The notes below the pieces were generated by a model. The model searched no databases and was not told where the DNA came from. It was given only the letters and a program-made list of their open reading frames with translations. The position numbers and the translations under genes are program-made. Of a stretch of DNA of 64,000 nt, positions 10,708-20,809 are shown one piece after another (position 1 is the first letter of the stretch; every line of letters starts with the position of its first letter). The DNA is from Rhizobium sp. 18055 (lineage in GTDB: Bacteria > Pseudomonadota > Alphaproteobacteria > Rhizobiales > Rhizobiaceae). The stretch is from assembly GCF_902706285.1 (NCBI RefSeq), contig NZ_CACSKD010000002.1, positions 1 to 64,000 on the forward strand, read 5' to 3'.

Positions 10708-11184
10708 ATGAATGTGTTTCAGTCGGCTATTTCCAAAGTTCTATTGTTATCTCTCGCGCTTTTTTCGGGTTTCGCACTGGCGTCCTGCGGTTCGATGTTT
10801 TCGAAAGAGCCGGCGGGCCCGGTCTATGACGTGCGCAGCGTCGTCGTTCTGTCGGGACCGAATATACCGGCCGTGGTGCTTTCGGGCGTCGGCGACCGGA
10901 TCAACAAGGCGATCAACGCGACGGTGCGCACCGAGGTCTATCCGCGCGTCGTTCTGACGATCCGCATCGTCTCGGTGCTGAAGGAACAGGGCTTCGACAA
11001 GAGCCAGAGTTCGGCCAAGGTGACGGTCGATGCGGCTTCCGTCGATGAGGGCACTGTCATTGCCGTCTCGTCGTTCGAAGTAATCAGCCGGTCGAACAGT
11101 TCGGAATCGTCCGACGAGATTCTCGCCGAAAACATCGCGGCGCGGATACGGTCGATCTTTACGCTGAACGCTGGTTCCGAATAA
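10708..11184 (+). CDS. hypothetical lipoprotein
   Basis: The chosen ATG gives a 27-residue lipoprotein signal: short basic/polar start, hydrophobic VLLLSLALFSGFA, and lipobox LASC. The mature part of about 130 residues is beta-rich, with a VVVLSGPNIPAVVLSGVGDRINKAIN stretch and a C-terminal helix ENIAARIRSIF. In-frame starts exist at 10651 (TTG), 10663 and 10693, none with a clear ribosome-binding site, so the N-terminus is unsettled. No family is recognised. The gene ends 33 bases before pccB and may be co-transcribed with it. Confidence 0.7.
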   Translation: MNVFQSAISKVLLLSLALFSGFALASCGSMFSKEPAGPVYDVRSVVVLSGPNIPAVVLSGVGDRINKAINATVRTEVYPRVVLTIRIVSVLKEQGFDKSQSSAKVTVDAASVDEGTVIAVSSFEVISRSNSSESSDEILAENIAARIRSIFTLNAGSE

Positions 11185-11217
11185 TCCAGAGTTTTGCACG
11201 GGAGGCGGGGGGAGCCG

Positions 11218-12750
11218 ATGAAGGATATTCTCGAAGAGCTCGAGCGTCGCCGCGAGGTCGCCCGCAAGGGCGGCGGGCAGGTGCGGATCGATGCGCAGCA
11301 CAAGCGCGGCAAGCTGACGGCGCGCGAGCGGATCGACCTGATCCTCGACGAAGGCTCGTTCGAGGAGTTCGGCATGTTCGTCGAACACCGGTCGAGCGAT
11401 TTCGGCATGGAGAAGAGCAAGGTGGCCGGCGATGGCGTGGTCACCGGGTGGGGCACGGTCAACGGTCGCACCGTGTTTGTCTTCGCCAAGGATTTCACCG
11501 TGTTCGGCGGCTCGCTGTCGGAGGCGCATGCCGAGAAGATCATCAAGGTCCAGGACATGGCGCTGAAGAACCGCGCGCCGATCATCGGGATCTACGATGC
11601 CGGTGGCGCCCGCATCCAGGAAGGTGTGGCGGCGCTTGGCGGTTATGCCGAGGTGTTCCAGCGCAACGTGCTGGCCTCGGGCGTCATTCCGCAGATCTCG
11701 GTGATCATGGGCCCTTGCGCCGGCGGCGACGTCTATTCGCCGGCGATGACCGATTTCATCTTCATGGTGCGCGATACCTCCTACATGTTCGTGACCGGGC
11801 CTGACGTGGTGAAGACGGTGACCAACGAGACGGTGACGGCCGAGGAACTCGGCGGTGCCTCGGTGCACACGACGAAGTCGTCGATTGCCGACGGCGCCTA
11901 TGACAACGACGTCGAGGCGCTGCTGCAGGTGCGCCGGCTGATCGACCTGCTGCCGCAATCCAACACCTCGGCGCTACCGGAGATCGATTGCTACCAGTCG
12001 GTGACCGAGGCGGACGGCTCGCTGGATACGCTGGTGCCTGCCAATGCCAACAAGCCCTACGACATCAAGGAACTGATCCTGAAAACCGTCGATGAAGGCG
12101 ACTTCTTCGAGATCCAGGCGAGCTTTGCGAAAAACATCGTCTGCGGCTTCGGGCGGATCGAGGGATCGACGGTCGGCTTCGTTGCCAACCAGCCGATGGT
12201 GCTGGCCGGCGTGCTCGACAGCGATGCGTCGCGCAAGGCGGCCCGTTTCGTGCGGTTCTGCGATTGCTTCAACATTCCGATCGTGACTTTCGTCGATGTG
12301 CCGGGCTTCCTGCCGGGCACGGCACAGGAATATGGCGGGCTGATCAAGCATGGGGCGAAACTGTTGTTCGCCTATGCCGAGGCGACCGTGCCGAAGCTGA
12401 CCGTGATCACCCGCAAGGCCTTCGGCGGCGCTTACGACGTGATGGCGTCAAAACATCTGCGCGGCGACCTGAACTATGCCTGGCCGACGGCGCAGATCGC
12501 GGTGATGGGGGCCAAGGGGGCGGTGGAGATCATCTTCCGCAAGGACATTGCCGACGCCGAGAAGATCGCCGCGCATACCAAGATGTACGAGGATCGCTTC
12601 CTCTCGCCCTTCGTTGCGGCAGAGCGCGGATATATCGACGAGGTGATCATGCCGCACTCGACGCGGCGGCGGCTGGCGCGCGGCTTGAAGATGCTGCGCA
12701 ACAAGGATCTGTCCAATCCGTGGAAGAAACACGATAATATTCCACTCTGA
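11218..12750 (+). CDS. pccB: propionyl-CoA carboxylase, carboxyltransferase (beta) subunit
   Basis: Transfers the carboxyl group from biotin to propionyl-CoA, giving methylmalonyl-CoA for entry into the TCA cycle. The 510-residue protein has the acyl-CoA carboxyltransferase signatures [36 protein letters not shown], the oxyanion segment [17 protein letters not shown], and, in the C-terminal half, [19 protein letters not shown] with [14 protein letters not shown]. An ATG with a strong GGGGGGAG ribosome-binding site is used. The partner alpha subunit, pccA, lies about 6 kb away on the opposite strand rather than next door. Confidence 0.95.
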   Translation: MKDILEELERRREVARKGGGQVRIDAQHKRGKLTARERIDLILDEGSFEEFGMFVEHRSSDFGMEKSKVAGDGVVTGWGTVNGRTVFVFAKDFTVFGGSLSEAHAEKIIKVQDMALKNRAPIIGIYDAGGARIQEGVAALGGYAEVFQRNVLASGVIPQISVIMGPCAGGDVYSPAMTDFIFMVRDTSYMFVTGPDVVKTVTNETVTAEELGGASVHTTKSSIADGAYDNDVEALLQVRRLIDLLPQSNTSALPEIDCYQSVTEADGSLDTLVPANANKPYDIKELILKTVDEGDFFEIQASFAKNIVCGFGRIEGSTVGFVANQPMVLAGVLDSDASRKAARFVRFCDCFNIPIVTFVDVPGFLPGTAQEYGGLIKHGAKLLFAYAEATVPKLTVITRKAFGGAYDVMASKHLRGDLNYAWPTAQIAVMGAKGAVEIIFRKDIADAEKIAAHTKMYEDRFLSPFVAAERGYIDEVIMPHSTRRRLARGLKMLRNKDLSNPWKKHDNIPL

Positions 12751-12877
12751 TGTGGAAAAAAATGGGGAAAACCGATGAAAATCAAGTGGATGTGATCGGA
12801 GTTAAGGAAATCGTGACTTCTTTGTGGCCTGGCAACCGGCTAACGCTCGACTGTCTTTTGACCAATGGAGAGTCCTA

Positions 12878-13273
12878 ATGCCAAGTTTCGAACGCCTCAG
12901 CGCGTACCAGCCCTACGCGCTCGCTGCGCTGCGGATCATTACCGCCTTGCTCTTCATCGAGCACGGCACCATGAAACTGTTTGCCTTCCCGATTCCGCAG
13001 GGCGCCGGCGGCCCGCTTTCGGCGATGGCGCTGACGGCAGCCCTGCTCGAGGTGATCGGCGGACTGGCGATCCTCGTCGGCTTCCTGACCCGCCCGGTTG
13101 CCTTTATCCTGTCCGGTGAAATGGCTGTCGCCTACTTCATGGCGCATTTCCCGCACGGCTTCTTCCCGGCTGTCAACGGCGGCGGCGAAGCGATCCTCTA
13201 CTGCTTCGTCTTCCTGTTCCTGGTGTTTGCAGGTGCCGGTGCGTTTTCGGTGGACAATCGCGCCAAGGCGTGA
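12878..13273 (+). CDS. DoxX family membrane protein
   Basis: A 131-residue membrane protein with four predicted helices and the DoxX pattern: ALRIITALLFIEHG near the N-terminus, LLEVIGGLAILVGF in the middle, and MAHFPHGFFPAVNGGGEAILYCFVF near the end. DoxX proteins are associated with redox and thiol stress, but substrates are mostly unknown. The start is set by the GGAGAGT ribosome-binding site. A bidirectional terminator separates it from the convergent fghA. Confidence 0.88.
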   Translation: MPSFERLSAYQPYALAALRIITALLFIEHGTMKLFAFPIPQGAGGPLSAMALTAALLEVIGGLAILVGFLTRPVAFILSGEMAVAYFMAHFPHGFFPAVNGGGEAILYCFVFLFLVFAGAGAFSVDNRAKA

Positions 13274-13330
13274 CGCTGCTGCCGCGGGCCTGTCCCGCGA
13301 TGTCTGATATGCGTTTGGGGACGAACGCAA

Positions 13331-13363
13331 ACCGATCGGCCCTTTCGGGGGCCGATCGTGTTT
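13331..13363. terminator. bidirectional rho-independent terminator
   Basis: A ten-base-pair perfect stem CGATCGGCCC/GGGCCGATCG with a six-base loop lies midway between the convergent DoxX and fghA genes. GTGTTT follows on the plus strand and GGTTTGC on the minus strand, so the T tracts are modest. Confidence 0.7.
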
Positions 13364-13379
13364 CAGGCCATCGGTGCGA

Positions 13380-14213
13380 TCAGCCGAGCCGCTCGGCGTG
13401 CCACTTCAGGTGATCGTCCATGAAGGTCGAGATGAAGTAGTAGGAGTGATCGTAGCGCTCGTGGGTGCGCAGCGTCAGCTTGATGCCGGTGTCCTCGATC
13501 GCCTCTTCGAACAGCCAGGGCCTGAGGCCCGTTTCCAGGAAACCGTCGGCCTTGCCCTGATCGATCAGGAATTCGGGGAAGCGTGCGCCGTCGCTTACCA
13601 GCGCGCAGGCGTCGTACTGCCGCCATGCAGCGCGGTCGGCTCCGAGATATTTCTCCAGCGCCGGTGCCGACCAGTCGGCGGTCGATGGCGCGACGATCGG
13701 GGCGAAGGCCGAGCAGCTCTTGAAGCGGTCGGGGTTCTTCAGCGCGATGGTCATGGCGCCGTGGCCGCCCATCGAGTGGCCGAAAATACCCTGCCGGTCC
13801 ATGTCGACGCGGAAGTGCTGACTGACGAAAGCCGGCAGCTCTTCTGTGATGTAGCTATACATCTGGTAGTTCTCGGCCCAGGGCTCTTCGGTGGCGTCGA
13901 GATAGAATCCGGCGCCCTTGCCCATCTGCCAGTTGGTCAATTCGTCGGGCACGTCGTTGCCGCGCGGGCTGGTGTCGGGGCAGACGATGATCAGCCCGAG
14001 TTCGGCGGCCATGCGGCGGTATTCGCCCTTTTCCATGACGTTGGCGTGGGTGCATGTCAGGCCGGAGAGATACCAGAGCACCGGGCAGGGCTTTTCGATC
14101 GCCTGCGGGGGGACGAAGACCGCGAAGGTCATGTCGACCTTGCAGGCGTCGGAGGTGTGCGTGAAGACGCCCTGCATGCCGCCGAAGGCGGTCGCCTGGG
14201 AAAGGATGTTCAT
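13380..14213 (-). CDS. fghA: S-formylglutathione hydrolase
   Basis: Last step of glutathione-dependent formaldehyde oxidation: hydrolyses S-formylglutathione to formate and glutathione. The 277-residue esterase has LWYLSGLTCTHANVMEKGE, CPDTSPRGNDVP, and the nucleophile elbow GHSMGGHG with serine 147, completed by the C-terminal YDHSYYF histidine. The ATG at 14213 has a GGAG ribosome-binding site. It lies one base beyond the end of the upstream YaiI/YqxD gene and in the same direction as gfa and adhC, so the pathway enzymes are grouped here. Confidence 0.95.
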   Translation of the reverse strand: MNILSQATAFGGMQGVFTHTSDACKVDMTFAVFVPPQAIEKPCPVLWYLSGLTCTHANVMEKGEYRRMAAELGLIIVCPDTSPRGNDVPDELTNWQMGKGAGFYLDATEEPWAENYQMYSYITEELPAFVSQHFRVDMDRQGIFGHSMGGHGAMTIALKNPDRFKSCSAFAPIVAPSTADWSAPALEKYLGADRAAWRQYDACALVSDGARFPEFLIDQGKADGFLETGLRPWLFEEAIEDTGIKLTLRTHERYDHSYYFISTFMDDHLKWHAERLG

Positions 14214-14214
14214 T

Positions 14215-14676
14215 CTATTCTCCGGATTTTGGCGTGACCGCCTTGGCGCGGCGGCACAGGCGATCGAATGTTTCGAGAAAACGCGAGCGATCCTTGGGGC
14301 TGAAAGCGGCATTGTAGCCCTTGCTCTCGCCGGTCTGGCGCAGATGGGCGCCGAGATCGCGCATGGCGCTGGCCATGCCGATATTGGTGTCGTCGAAGAT
14401 GCGTCCGGTCGGGCCGGTGACCTGGGCGCCGGTGGCGACGCAGCGCACGGCGAGCGGCACGTCGGCGGTGATGACGACGTCACCGGGGCCGCAATGATCG
14501 GCGATCCAGTCGTCGGCAGCGTCGAAGCCATTGGAAACAATGACATTGTGGACCATCGGATCACGCGACGGGCGCAGGCCGGAATTGGCGACGAAGGTCA
14601 CCTCGATATCGAGGCGTTCGGCGACCTTGAGTATTTCCGGCTTCACCGGGCAGGCATCGGCGTCAACGTAGATCAT
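14215..14676 (-). CDS. YaiI/YqxD family protein (DUF188, NYN/PIN-like)
   Basis: A 153-residue protein of the UPF0178 family. It has the acidic N-terminal MIYVDADACPVK, then FVANS, GFDAADDWIADH, and TADVPLA with TGRIFDDTNIG. These conserved aspartates resemble the active site of PIN/NYN nucleases, but no activity is established. Its stop is one base from the fghA start, implying a shared transcript, although nothing links it to formaldehyde chemistry. Confidence 0.92.
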   Translation of the reverse strand: MIYVDADACPVKPEILKVAERLDIEVTFVANSGLRPSRDPMVHNVIVSNGFDAADDWIADHCGPGDVVITADVPLAVRCVATGAQVTGPTGRIFDDTNIGMASAMRDLGAHLRQTGESKGYNAAFSPKDRSRFLETFDRLCRRAKAVTPKSGE

Positions 14677-14775
14677 TCATATCCATCTGTTTTGTCTGAA
14701 CGCCACGCGTCATCGGACGCGTAGCGGCTTTTGTCTGGTGACTCATAGTCCGTCTTCTGCCTGATATTCAAGCCG

Positions 14776-15354
14776 TCAGGCCTCCTTCAGCGTGCCTGCT
14801 GTCTTCGCCACCCAGGTTGCAATCACATCCATCAGCGTCGGGTTGAGGCAATCGTAGGGGTGGAGGCCGAGTTCGCCGAGCCGGCTGCGCACCGATGTCA
14901 TCGCCGAAGGCGGCGTACCTGCCTCGATGACCGAAGAGACGAAGGCGGCAAAGGTGGGTTCGGGCCATCCGGTTTCCCGGAAGCGCTCGGGATGCACGAA
15001 GGCCAGCCCCTTGAAGGCATGGTCACGCTCGACCGGTCCATACATGTGGACACCGCACGCCCTGCAGGCATGGCGCTGGATCAGCGCGGCCTTGTCCACG
15101 ATCTGCAGCTTGTCACCATTCTCCAGCACGGTGACATTGTCGGTCGACGCGACGGCGACGACCGAAAAAGCAGCGCCGTCGGGCTTCCAGCATTTGGTGC
15201 AGCCGCAGGCGTGATTGTGGGCGACGGTTCCCTTGACCGCGACCTTGACCGGTCGGTCGGCGCAGGCGCAGACCAGCGTACCGCCGTTGAAATTTGCCTG
15301 GCCCTTCTTCACGCCGCCATCAAGGGCGGGATGGATCGATACCTGGTATGCCAT
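14776..15354 (-). CDS. gfa: glutathione-dependent formaldehyde-activating enzyme
   Basis: Gfa promotes condensation of formaldehyde with glutathione, feeding AdhC and FghA. At 192 residues it has the expected length. It shows the family zinc cysteines: a CAC pair near residue 30, then [14 protein letters not shown] and [14 protein letters not shown]. The start at 15354 is chosen for its GAGGAG ribosome-binding site. It lies just downstream of a degenerate adhC 3' fragment, suggesting that an adhC copy was once directly upstream. Confidence 0.93.
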   Translation of the reverse strand: MAYQVSIHPALDGGVKKGQANFNGGTLVCACADRPVKVAVKGTVAHNHACGCTKCWKPDGAAFSVVAVASTDNVTVLENGDKLQIVDKAALIQRHACRACGVHMYGPVERDHAFKGLAFVHPERFRETGWPEPTFAAFVSSVIEAGTPPSAMTSVRSRLGELGLHPYDCLNPTLMDVIATWVAKTAGTLKEA

Positions 15355-15467
15355 GGTCAGCGTCTCCTCCTCAGCTGCCGACGGCTCCCAAATCAGGATC
15401 AATTTGTGAAAAAGCCGCAGGCGATTTCAAAGTCGTACCGCATTGCGTGGTGTTTCTCGCAGCCGAC

Positions 15468-15541
15468 ACTACCACGCCCCGGATGCTTTCGCTCGAATGC
15501 ATCCGCTTGCAACCGTTGCTGATGTGATCAAGCTGTATGGC
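15468..15541 (-). pseudogene. fossil of the 3' end of a class III alcohol dehydrogenase gene
   Basis: On the minus strand this stretch translates as LDHISNGCKRMHSSES followed by IRGVVV. It aligns without gaps to the C-terminus of the intact adhC in this window (LDDINKGFELMHSGES then IRGVVVY). Nucleotide similarity extends over about 70 bases, then stops abruptly at the end of the acetyltransferase gene. The copy lacks the normal stop and any upstream coding part. It is best explained as a remnant of a second adhC, or of a duplication that inserted the acetyltransferase-adhC pair. Confidence 0.75.
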
Positions 15542-15543
15542 GC

Positions 15544-16007
15544 TCAGGCAGCGTCGGTCTGGCGCAGCATGTCGACATGGGCAATGCCGTCCTCGAGATA
15601 TTCGTCCGAAATCCTGACGAAGCCGAGGCTGCCGTAGAATGTCTCCAGATGCGCTTGGGCGGAGATTTCGATCGGTTGGCCGGGATAGGCTTTTTCGCAG
15701 GCGGCGATCGCCTCGCGCATCAGGGCTTCGCCGAGGCGCTTGCCGCGATGATCCGGCGAGACGGCGACGCGGCCGATGCGGGGGTGGGCGTCCGGTGTCG
15801 GGCGCAGCAAGCGGGCGCAGGCGAGCAGCTCCGCGCCATCGCGCAGGCGCAGATGCAGGCAGGCGGCGTCGTTGCCGTCGAGCTCGGGATAGGCGCATGC
15901 CTGCTCGACGACAAAGACGTCCACCCGCAGTTTCAGCATGGCGTAGAGGTCGATGGCGGAGAACTCATCGAGCCCCCGCACATCGACCGTGTAGGTGGGC
16001 GAAGGGA

Positions 16008-16011
<4 letters not shown>
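15544..16011 (-). CDS. ElaA-like GNAT family N-acetyltransferase
   Basis: A 155-residue GNAT protein with the ElaA pattern LYAMLKLRVDVFVVEQ near the N-terminus, CLHLRLRDG, then the acetyl-CoA-binding RIGRVAVSPDHRGKRLGEALM, and a C-terminal FYGSLGFVRISDEYLEDGIAHVDM. The likely start is TTG overlapping the adhC TGA, giving translational coupling; the next in-frame ATG would cut into the conserved region. The substrate is unknown. It separates adhC from gfa. Confidence 0.88.
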
Positions 16012-17135
<1,124 letters not shown>

Positions 17136-17270
17136 CTTCGGATTCTCCAATGCTGATTTGATTGCGCGGACTTTTGCACGCGGGGCAAGTCAGGCTCAAG
17201 GGAAAACCCGTCGGATGGGATAAATTCGTTGTCAGATGAGCGGCTTGCGCCGGTCGCTGTGCCGTCTGCG

Positions 17271-18539
17271 TCAGAACAGCTTGTCGATCGCGGTGATGAC
17301 GGCATAGCCGTGCATGGCAATCGCCGCGTAGAGCCCGAAGGAGACCAGCATGCGCTCGCCGCCGTTCATCTCGTCGAGCTTCTGGCGCGGCTTGAACGAG
17401 CCGCCGCCGATCAGGCTGACGAGGGTGAAGACCAGCAGGCCGACGACGAGATACCGGGCGGGAAGGCCGATCTCGAAGCCGATCGACAGGATGCAGAGCG
17501 TGACGATGAAGCTCGCGACGATCTGCGACTTGCGGGTGCGGAAGATCTGCCGCAGCACCTGGCCACCGTCGAAGCGGTGCATCGGCAGCAGGTTGAGCAG
17601 GTTGAAGGTGCCGAGAATAAGCAGGAAGACCAAGAGCGGCGCGCGGGTGGCCGGCGGCAGGATGTCCTGTTCGGTCAGATGGCTGCCGAGGATGAGGATC
17701 GGCACGAAGAAGGCCGACATGCCCGATCCCATCAGCGCGCAGGTGGCGACCTCGAACAGCGATCGGTAAGGCCTGCTGCCGATGGCGATGCCGCCGAGGA
17801 AGGGGATGAAGATCATTCTCACCGAGGTGTGGCCGAACATCCGGTAGGCTGCCATGTGGCCGAGTTCGTGCAGGGCGATGACGACGGTCAGGAAGGTCGA
17901 GATCATCAGGCCCTGTTGCGTCAGGCCGAGGAAGGGCCAAAGCAGCAGCGTCGACAGAACGGCGAGCGCGACCTGCACGAGCGGATGCTCGAAATAGCCC
18001 TGCGGCTGCGATTGGCCGGTTTTCAGCCATCCCGATAGCGCCTGCATTTCACGACGGAGCGCGAAATAGCGGAAGATCAGGAAGGCGAGGCCGCGATAGC
18101 GGTCGGTCTGGTCGATCTCAAGGATTGCGCCATCCTTGGTCGGACGGACGATGCGGCGTTCGCGAAAATCCTGCCAGAAGGACACGTCGAGGGTGCTGTC
18201 GTCGATGATCGAGGATTGAAAGCCGCGGGCATTGCCGGCAACCGCAAGCACCGGTTCCAGCGCCAGCAGACGGCGCAGCGGTTCGCCGTGCCGGTCGGGA
18301 AGCGTGAAGGTCTGTTCGACGACATTGGTGCCATCGGCACGCGGGGTGCTCGATATCATCGAGTGATGCCAGTTGGCGGCACTGCCCGACGGGTTCATGG
18401 CGCTCCACAGCGTCTCCGGCGAGCAGGCAAAGGTCCGGCGCAGCCGCAGCGTTCTGAGGCCCACCGGCATGCGCATCAGCAGCCAGAGCAGACCGAGATT
18501 GATCAGCAGCAACAGCAGGGCAGATTGCATCACGCTCAT
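17271..18539 (-). CDS. site-2-protease-type (M50) membrane metalloprotease with START/SRPBCC-like N-terminus
   Basis: A 422-residue polytopic protein. After a first membrane helix (residues 5-23) comes a soluble region, about residues 30-160, that looks SRPBCC-like (TFACSPETLWSAMN, then a hydrophobic-pocket type beta pattern). The protease part follows: VIALHELGHMAAY with the HExxH zinc motif, FIPFLGGIAIG, and NLLPMHRFDGGQ, which is the NxxPxxxxDGG motif giving the third ligand. Membrane-embedded M50 enzymes cleave transmembrane substrates, often anti-sigma factors; none is encoded nearby. The fold assignment of the N-terminal domain is inference. Confidence 0.82.
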   Translation of the reverse strand: MSVMQSALLLLLINLGLLWLLMRMPVGLRTLRLRRTFACSPETLWSAMNPSGSAANWHHSMISSTPRADGTNVVEQTFTLPDRHGEPLRRLLALEPVLAVAGNARGFQSSIIDDSTLDVSFWQDFRERRIVRPTKDGAILEIDQTDRYRGLAFLIFRYFALRREMQALSGWLKTGQSQPQGYFEHPLVQVALAVLSTLLLWPFLGLTQQGLMISTFLTVVIALHELGHMAAYRMFGHTSVRMIFIPFLGGIAIGSRPYRSLFEVATCALMGSGMSAFFVPILILGSHLTEQDILPPATRAPLLVFLLILGTFNLLNLLPMHRFDGGQVLRQIFRTRKSQIVASFIVTLCILSIGFEIGLPARYLVVGLLVFTLVSLIGGGSFKPRQKLDEMNGGERMLVSFGLYAAIAMHGYAVITAIDKLF

Positions 18540-18661
18540 GGCACGCTCCGGTCCGGCGTCGATGCCGGATTTCCCTTATGTTAAAGGCTGCGCGTTAACA
18601 AAGGTGGGTGGCGGCTGGTGCTGAAAGGCGGCTGCGGACCAACAAACTGTGCCTTAACGGG

Positions 18662-20671
18662 TCAGGCAAATTCCATGATGACGGCATCGACGGCGAGGCT
18701 TTCTCCCGCCTTGGCATTGATGCTGCCGACCGTGAGATCGCGCTCGGCGCGCAGCACGTTTTCCATCTTCATCGCCTCGACGACGGCAAGCGTTTCGCCG
18801 GCCTTGACCTCCTGGCCTTCGATGACGGCGATCGAGACGACGAGGCCCGGCATCGGGCAGAGCAGCAATCTGGAGGTATCAGGCGGCAGCTTGACCGGCA
18901 TCAGCCGATCGAGTTCGGCGTGGCGCGGCGTCATCACTCTCGATTTCACCGACAGGCCCTGCCAGTCGAGCCGCATGCCGTTGAGGATAGGGCGCAGTTG
19001 CGCGGTGATGCGCTGCCTGCCGATCTTGCCACGCCAGACGGGATCACCCGGTCTCCAGTCGGTGACAACGGAGAGCGTCTCGCCTGCGATCTCCATGTCC
19101 ATCTCGAAGGGGAGGGTGACGAGGCCGTCGAGCAGGCGGACATCGATATACGCGTCGCCGAGCCTGACGCTCCAGACGTCGCGAAGCGCATCGGAGGCGC
19201 TGCGCAGCCGGTCGGCGAAATTCTCGCGGCGATTGGCGTCGATCAGCGACGCGGAGAGCGCGATTGCCGCGAGGATCGCCTGCTGGTGCGCATCGGGCGT
19301 GACCGGCTGGAAGCCGTCAGGGTATTCCTCGGCGATAAAGCCGGTGGAGAGCCGCCCCTCGCGCCAGCGCGGGTGTTTCATCAGGGCTGCGAGGAAGGGG
19401 ACGTTGTGCTCGATGCCATCGACGACGAAACCGTCGAGCGCCTGACCCATCGCCTCGATGGCGTCGAGACGGGTCGGTGCCCAGGTGCAGAGCTTGGCGA
19501 TCATCGGATCGTAATACATCGAGATCTCGGCGCCTTCGAAGACGCCGGTGTCGTTGCGGATGATGGCGTTGCCGGTCTTTCCTTCAGAAGGGGGCCGGTA
19601 GCGTGTCAGGCGGCCGATCGAGGGCAGGAAGTTGCGGTAGGGGTCTTCGGCGTAGATGCGGCTTTCGACGGCCCAGCCGTTCAGCCTGATGTCCGACTGC
19701 TGGAACGGCAGCTTTTCGCCCGCTGCGACGCGGATCATCTGCTCGACGAGATCGACGCCGGTGACGAGTTCGGTGACCGGGTGCTCGACCTGCAGGCGGG
19801 TGTTCATTTCGAGGAAGTAGAAATTGCGGTTGCCGTCCACGATGAATTCGACGGTGCCGGCACTCTGGTAGTCCACGGCTTTGGCCAGCGCCACCGACTG
19901 CTCGCCCATGGCGGCGCGGGTGGCTTCGTCGAGAAAGGGCGAGGGCGCTTCTTCTGCGACCTTCTGGTTGCGGCGCTGGATCGAGCATTCTCGTTCGCCG
20001 AGATAGACGACGTTGCCGTGGGCGTCGGCCAGCACCTGGATCTCGATGTGGCGGGGATCGACCACGTATTTCTCGATGAAGACACGGTCGTCGCCGAACG
20101 AGCTCTTGGCTTCCGAGCGGGCGCGGTCGAAGCCGTCGCGGACCTCGGCCTCGCTCCAGGCAATCCGCATGCCCTTGCCGCCGCCGCCGGCCGACGCCTT
20201 GATCATCACGGGGTAGCCGATCTCGCCGGCGATCTTTTCGGCCTGTTCGGCGCTGTCGATGACACCGAGATAGCCGGGGACGGTGGAGACATTGGCGGCG
20301 TTGGCGAATTTCTTCGATTCGATCTTGTCGCCCATCGCCTTGATCGCCTTCGGCTTGGGACCGATGAAGACGATGCCTTCCTTCTCCAGCGCCTCGCAGA
20401 AGGAGGCGCGCTCGGAGAGGAAACCGTAGCCGGGGTGGACGGCCTGGGCGCCGGTCTGTTTGCAGGCGGCGATGATCTTTTCGGCCACCAGATAGCTGTC
20501 GGCTGCGGCCGCCGGGCCGATGTGGACGGCTTCATCGGCCATTTCGACATGCAGCGCATCACGATCGGCATCCGAATAGACGGCGACCGTCGCGATGCCC
20601 ATGCGGCGCGCAGTCTTGATGACGCGGCAAGCGATCTCGCTGCGGTTGGCGATCAGGATTTTCTCGAACAT
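18662..20671 (-). CDS. pccA: propionyl-/acetyl-CoA carboxylase biotin-carrying alpha subunit
   Basis: Carboxylates its own biotin with ATP and bicarbonate, for transfer to propionyl-CoA by PccB. The 669-residue protein has an N-terminal biotin carboxylase (MFEKILIANRSEIA; ATP-grasp motif ASAGGGGKGMRI; FLEMNTRLQVEHPVTE), the linker/BT region, and a C-terminal biotinyl domain with EAMKMEN, biotin-lysine at 635. The length fits PCC alpha rather than stand-alone AccC. It is unlinked from pccB, which lies upstream of DoxX on the other strand, so the two must be co-ordinated in trans. Confidence 0.94.
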   Translation of the reverse strand: MFEKILIANRSEIACRVIKTARRMGIATVAVYSDADRDALHVEMADEAVHIGPAAAADSYLVAEKIIAACKQTGAQAVHPGYGFLSERASFCEALEKEGIVFIGPKPKAIKAMGDKIESKKFANAANVSTVPGYLGVIDSAEQAEKIAGEIGYPVMIKASAGGGGKGMRIAWSEAEVRDGFDRARSEAKSSFGDDRVFIEKYVVDPRHIEIQVLADAHGNVVYLGERECSIQRRNQKVAEEAPSPFLDEATRAAMGEQSVALAKAVDYQSAGTVEFIVDGNRNFYFLEMNTRLQVEHPVTELVTGVDLVEQMIRVAAGEKLPFQQSDIRLNGWAVESRIYAEDPYRNFLPSIGRLTRYRPPSEGKTGNAIIRNDTGVFEGAEISMYYDPMIAKLCTWAPTRLDAIEAMGQALDGFVVDGIEHNVPFLAALMKHPRWREGRLSTGFIAEEYPDGFQPVTPDAHQQAILAAIALSASLIDANRRENFADRLRSASDALRDVWSVRLGDAYIDVRLLDGLVTLPFEMDMEIAGETLSVVTDWRPGDPVWRGKIGRQRITAQLRPILNGMRLDWQGLSVKSRVMTPRHAELDRLMPVKLPPDTSRLLLCPMPGLVVSIAVIEGQEVKAGETLAVVEAMKMENVLRAERDLTVGSINAKAGESLAVDAVIMEFA

Positions 20672-20734
20672 GAAGACTCCACCCGTGACATGCGCTCCGG
20701 AGTCTTAAGCATAAAGACCGGAACGCACAATCAT

Positions 20735-20805
20735 GGGCAAGATCGGCACGGGCAAGGCGGGGCAGGCAAGATCGGGGCGGGCACGGGCAGGATGGGCACG
20801 AGCCG
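20735..20805. repeat. degenerate GGGCA-rich simple repeat
   Basis: About 70 bases of imperfect, short-period repeat built on GGCAAGATCGG (two copies, 30 bases apart) and GCACGGGCA (two copies). It fills the gap between pccA and the next gene on the minus strand. It has no coding or terminator character and looks like slippage-prone filler. Confidence 0.55.
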
Positions 20806-20809
20806 GTGA

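Noticed and set aside
18608..20809. A 733-codon open frame opposite pccA
   Set aside because: Same reason: it is a codon-position shadow of pccA without any motif.
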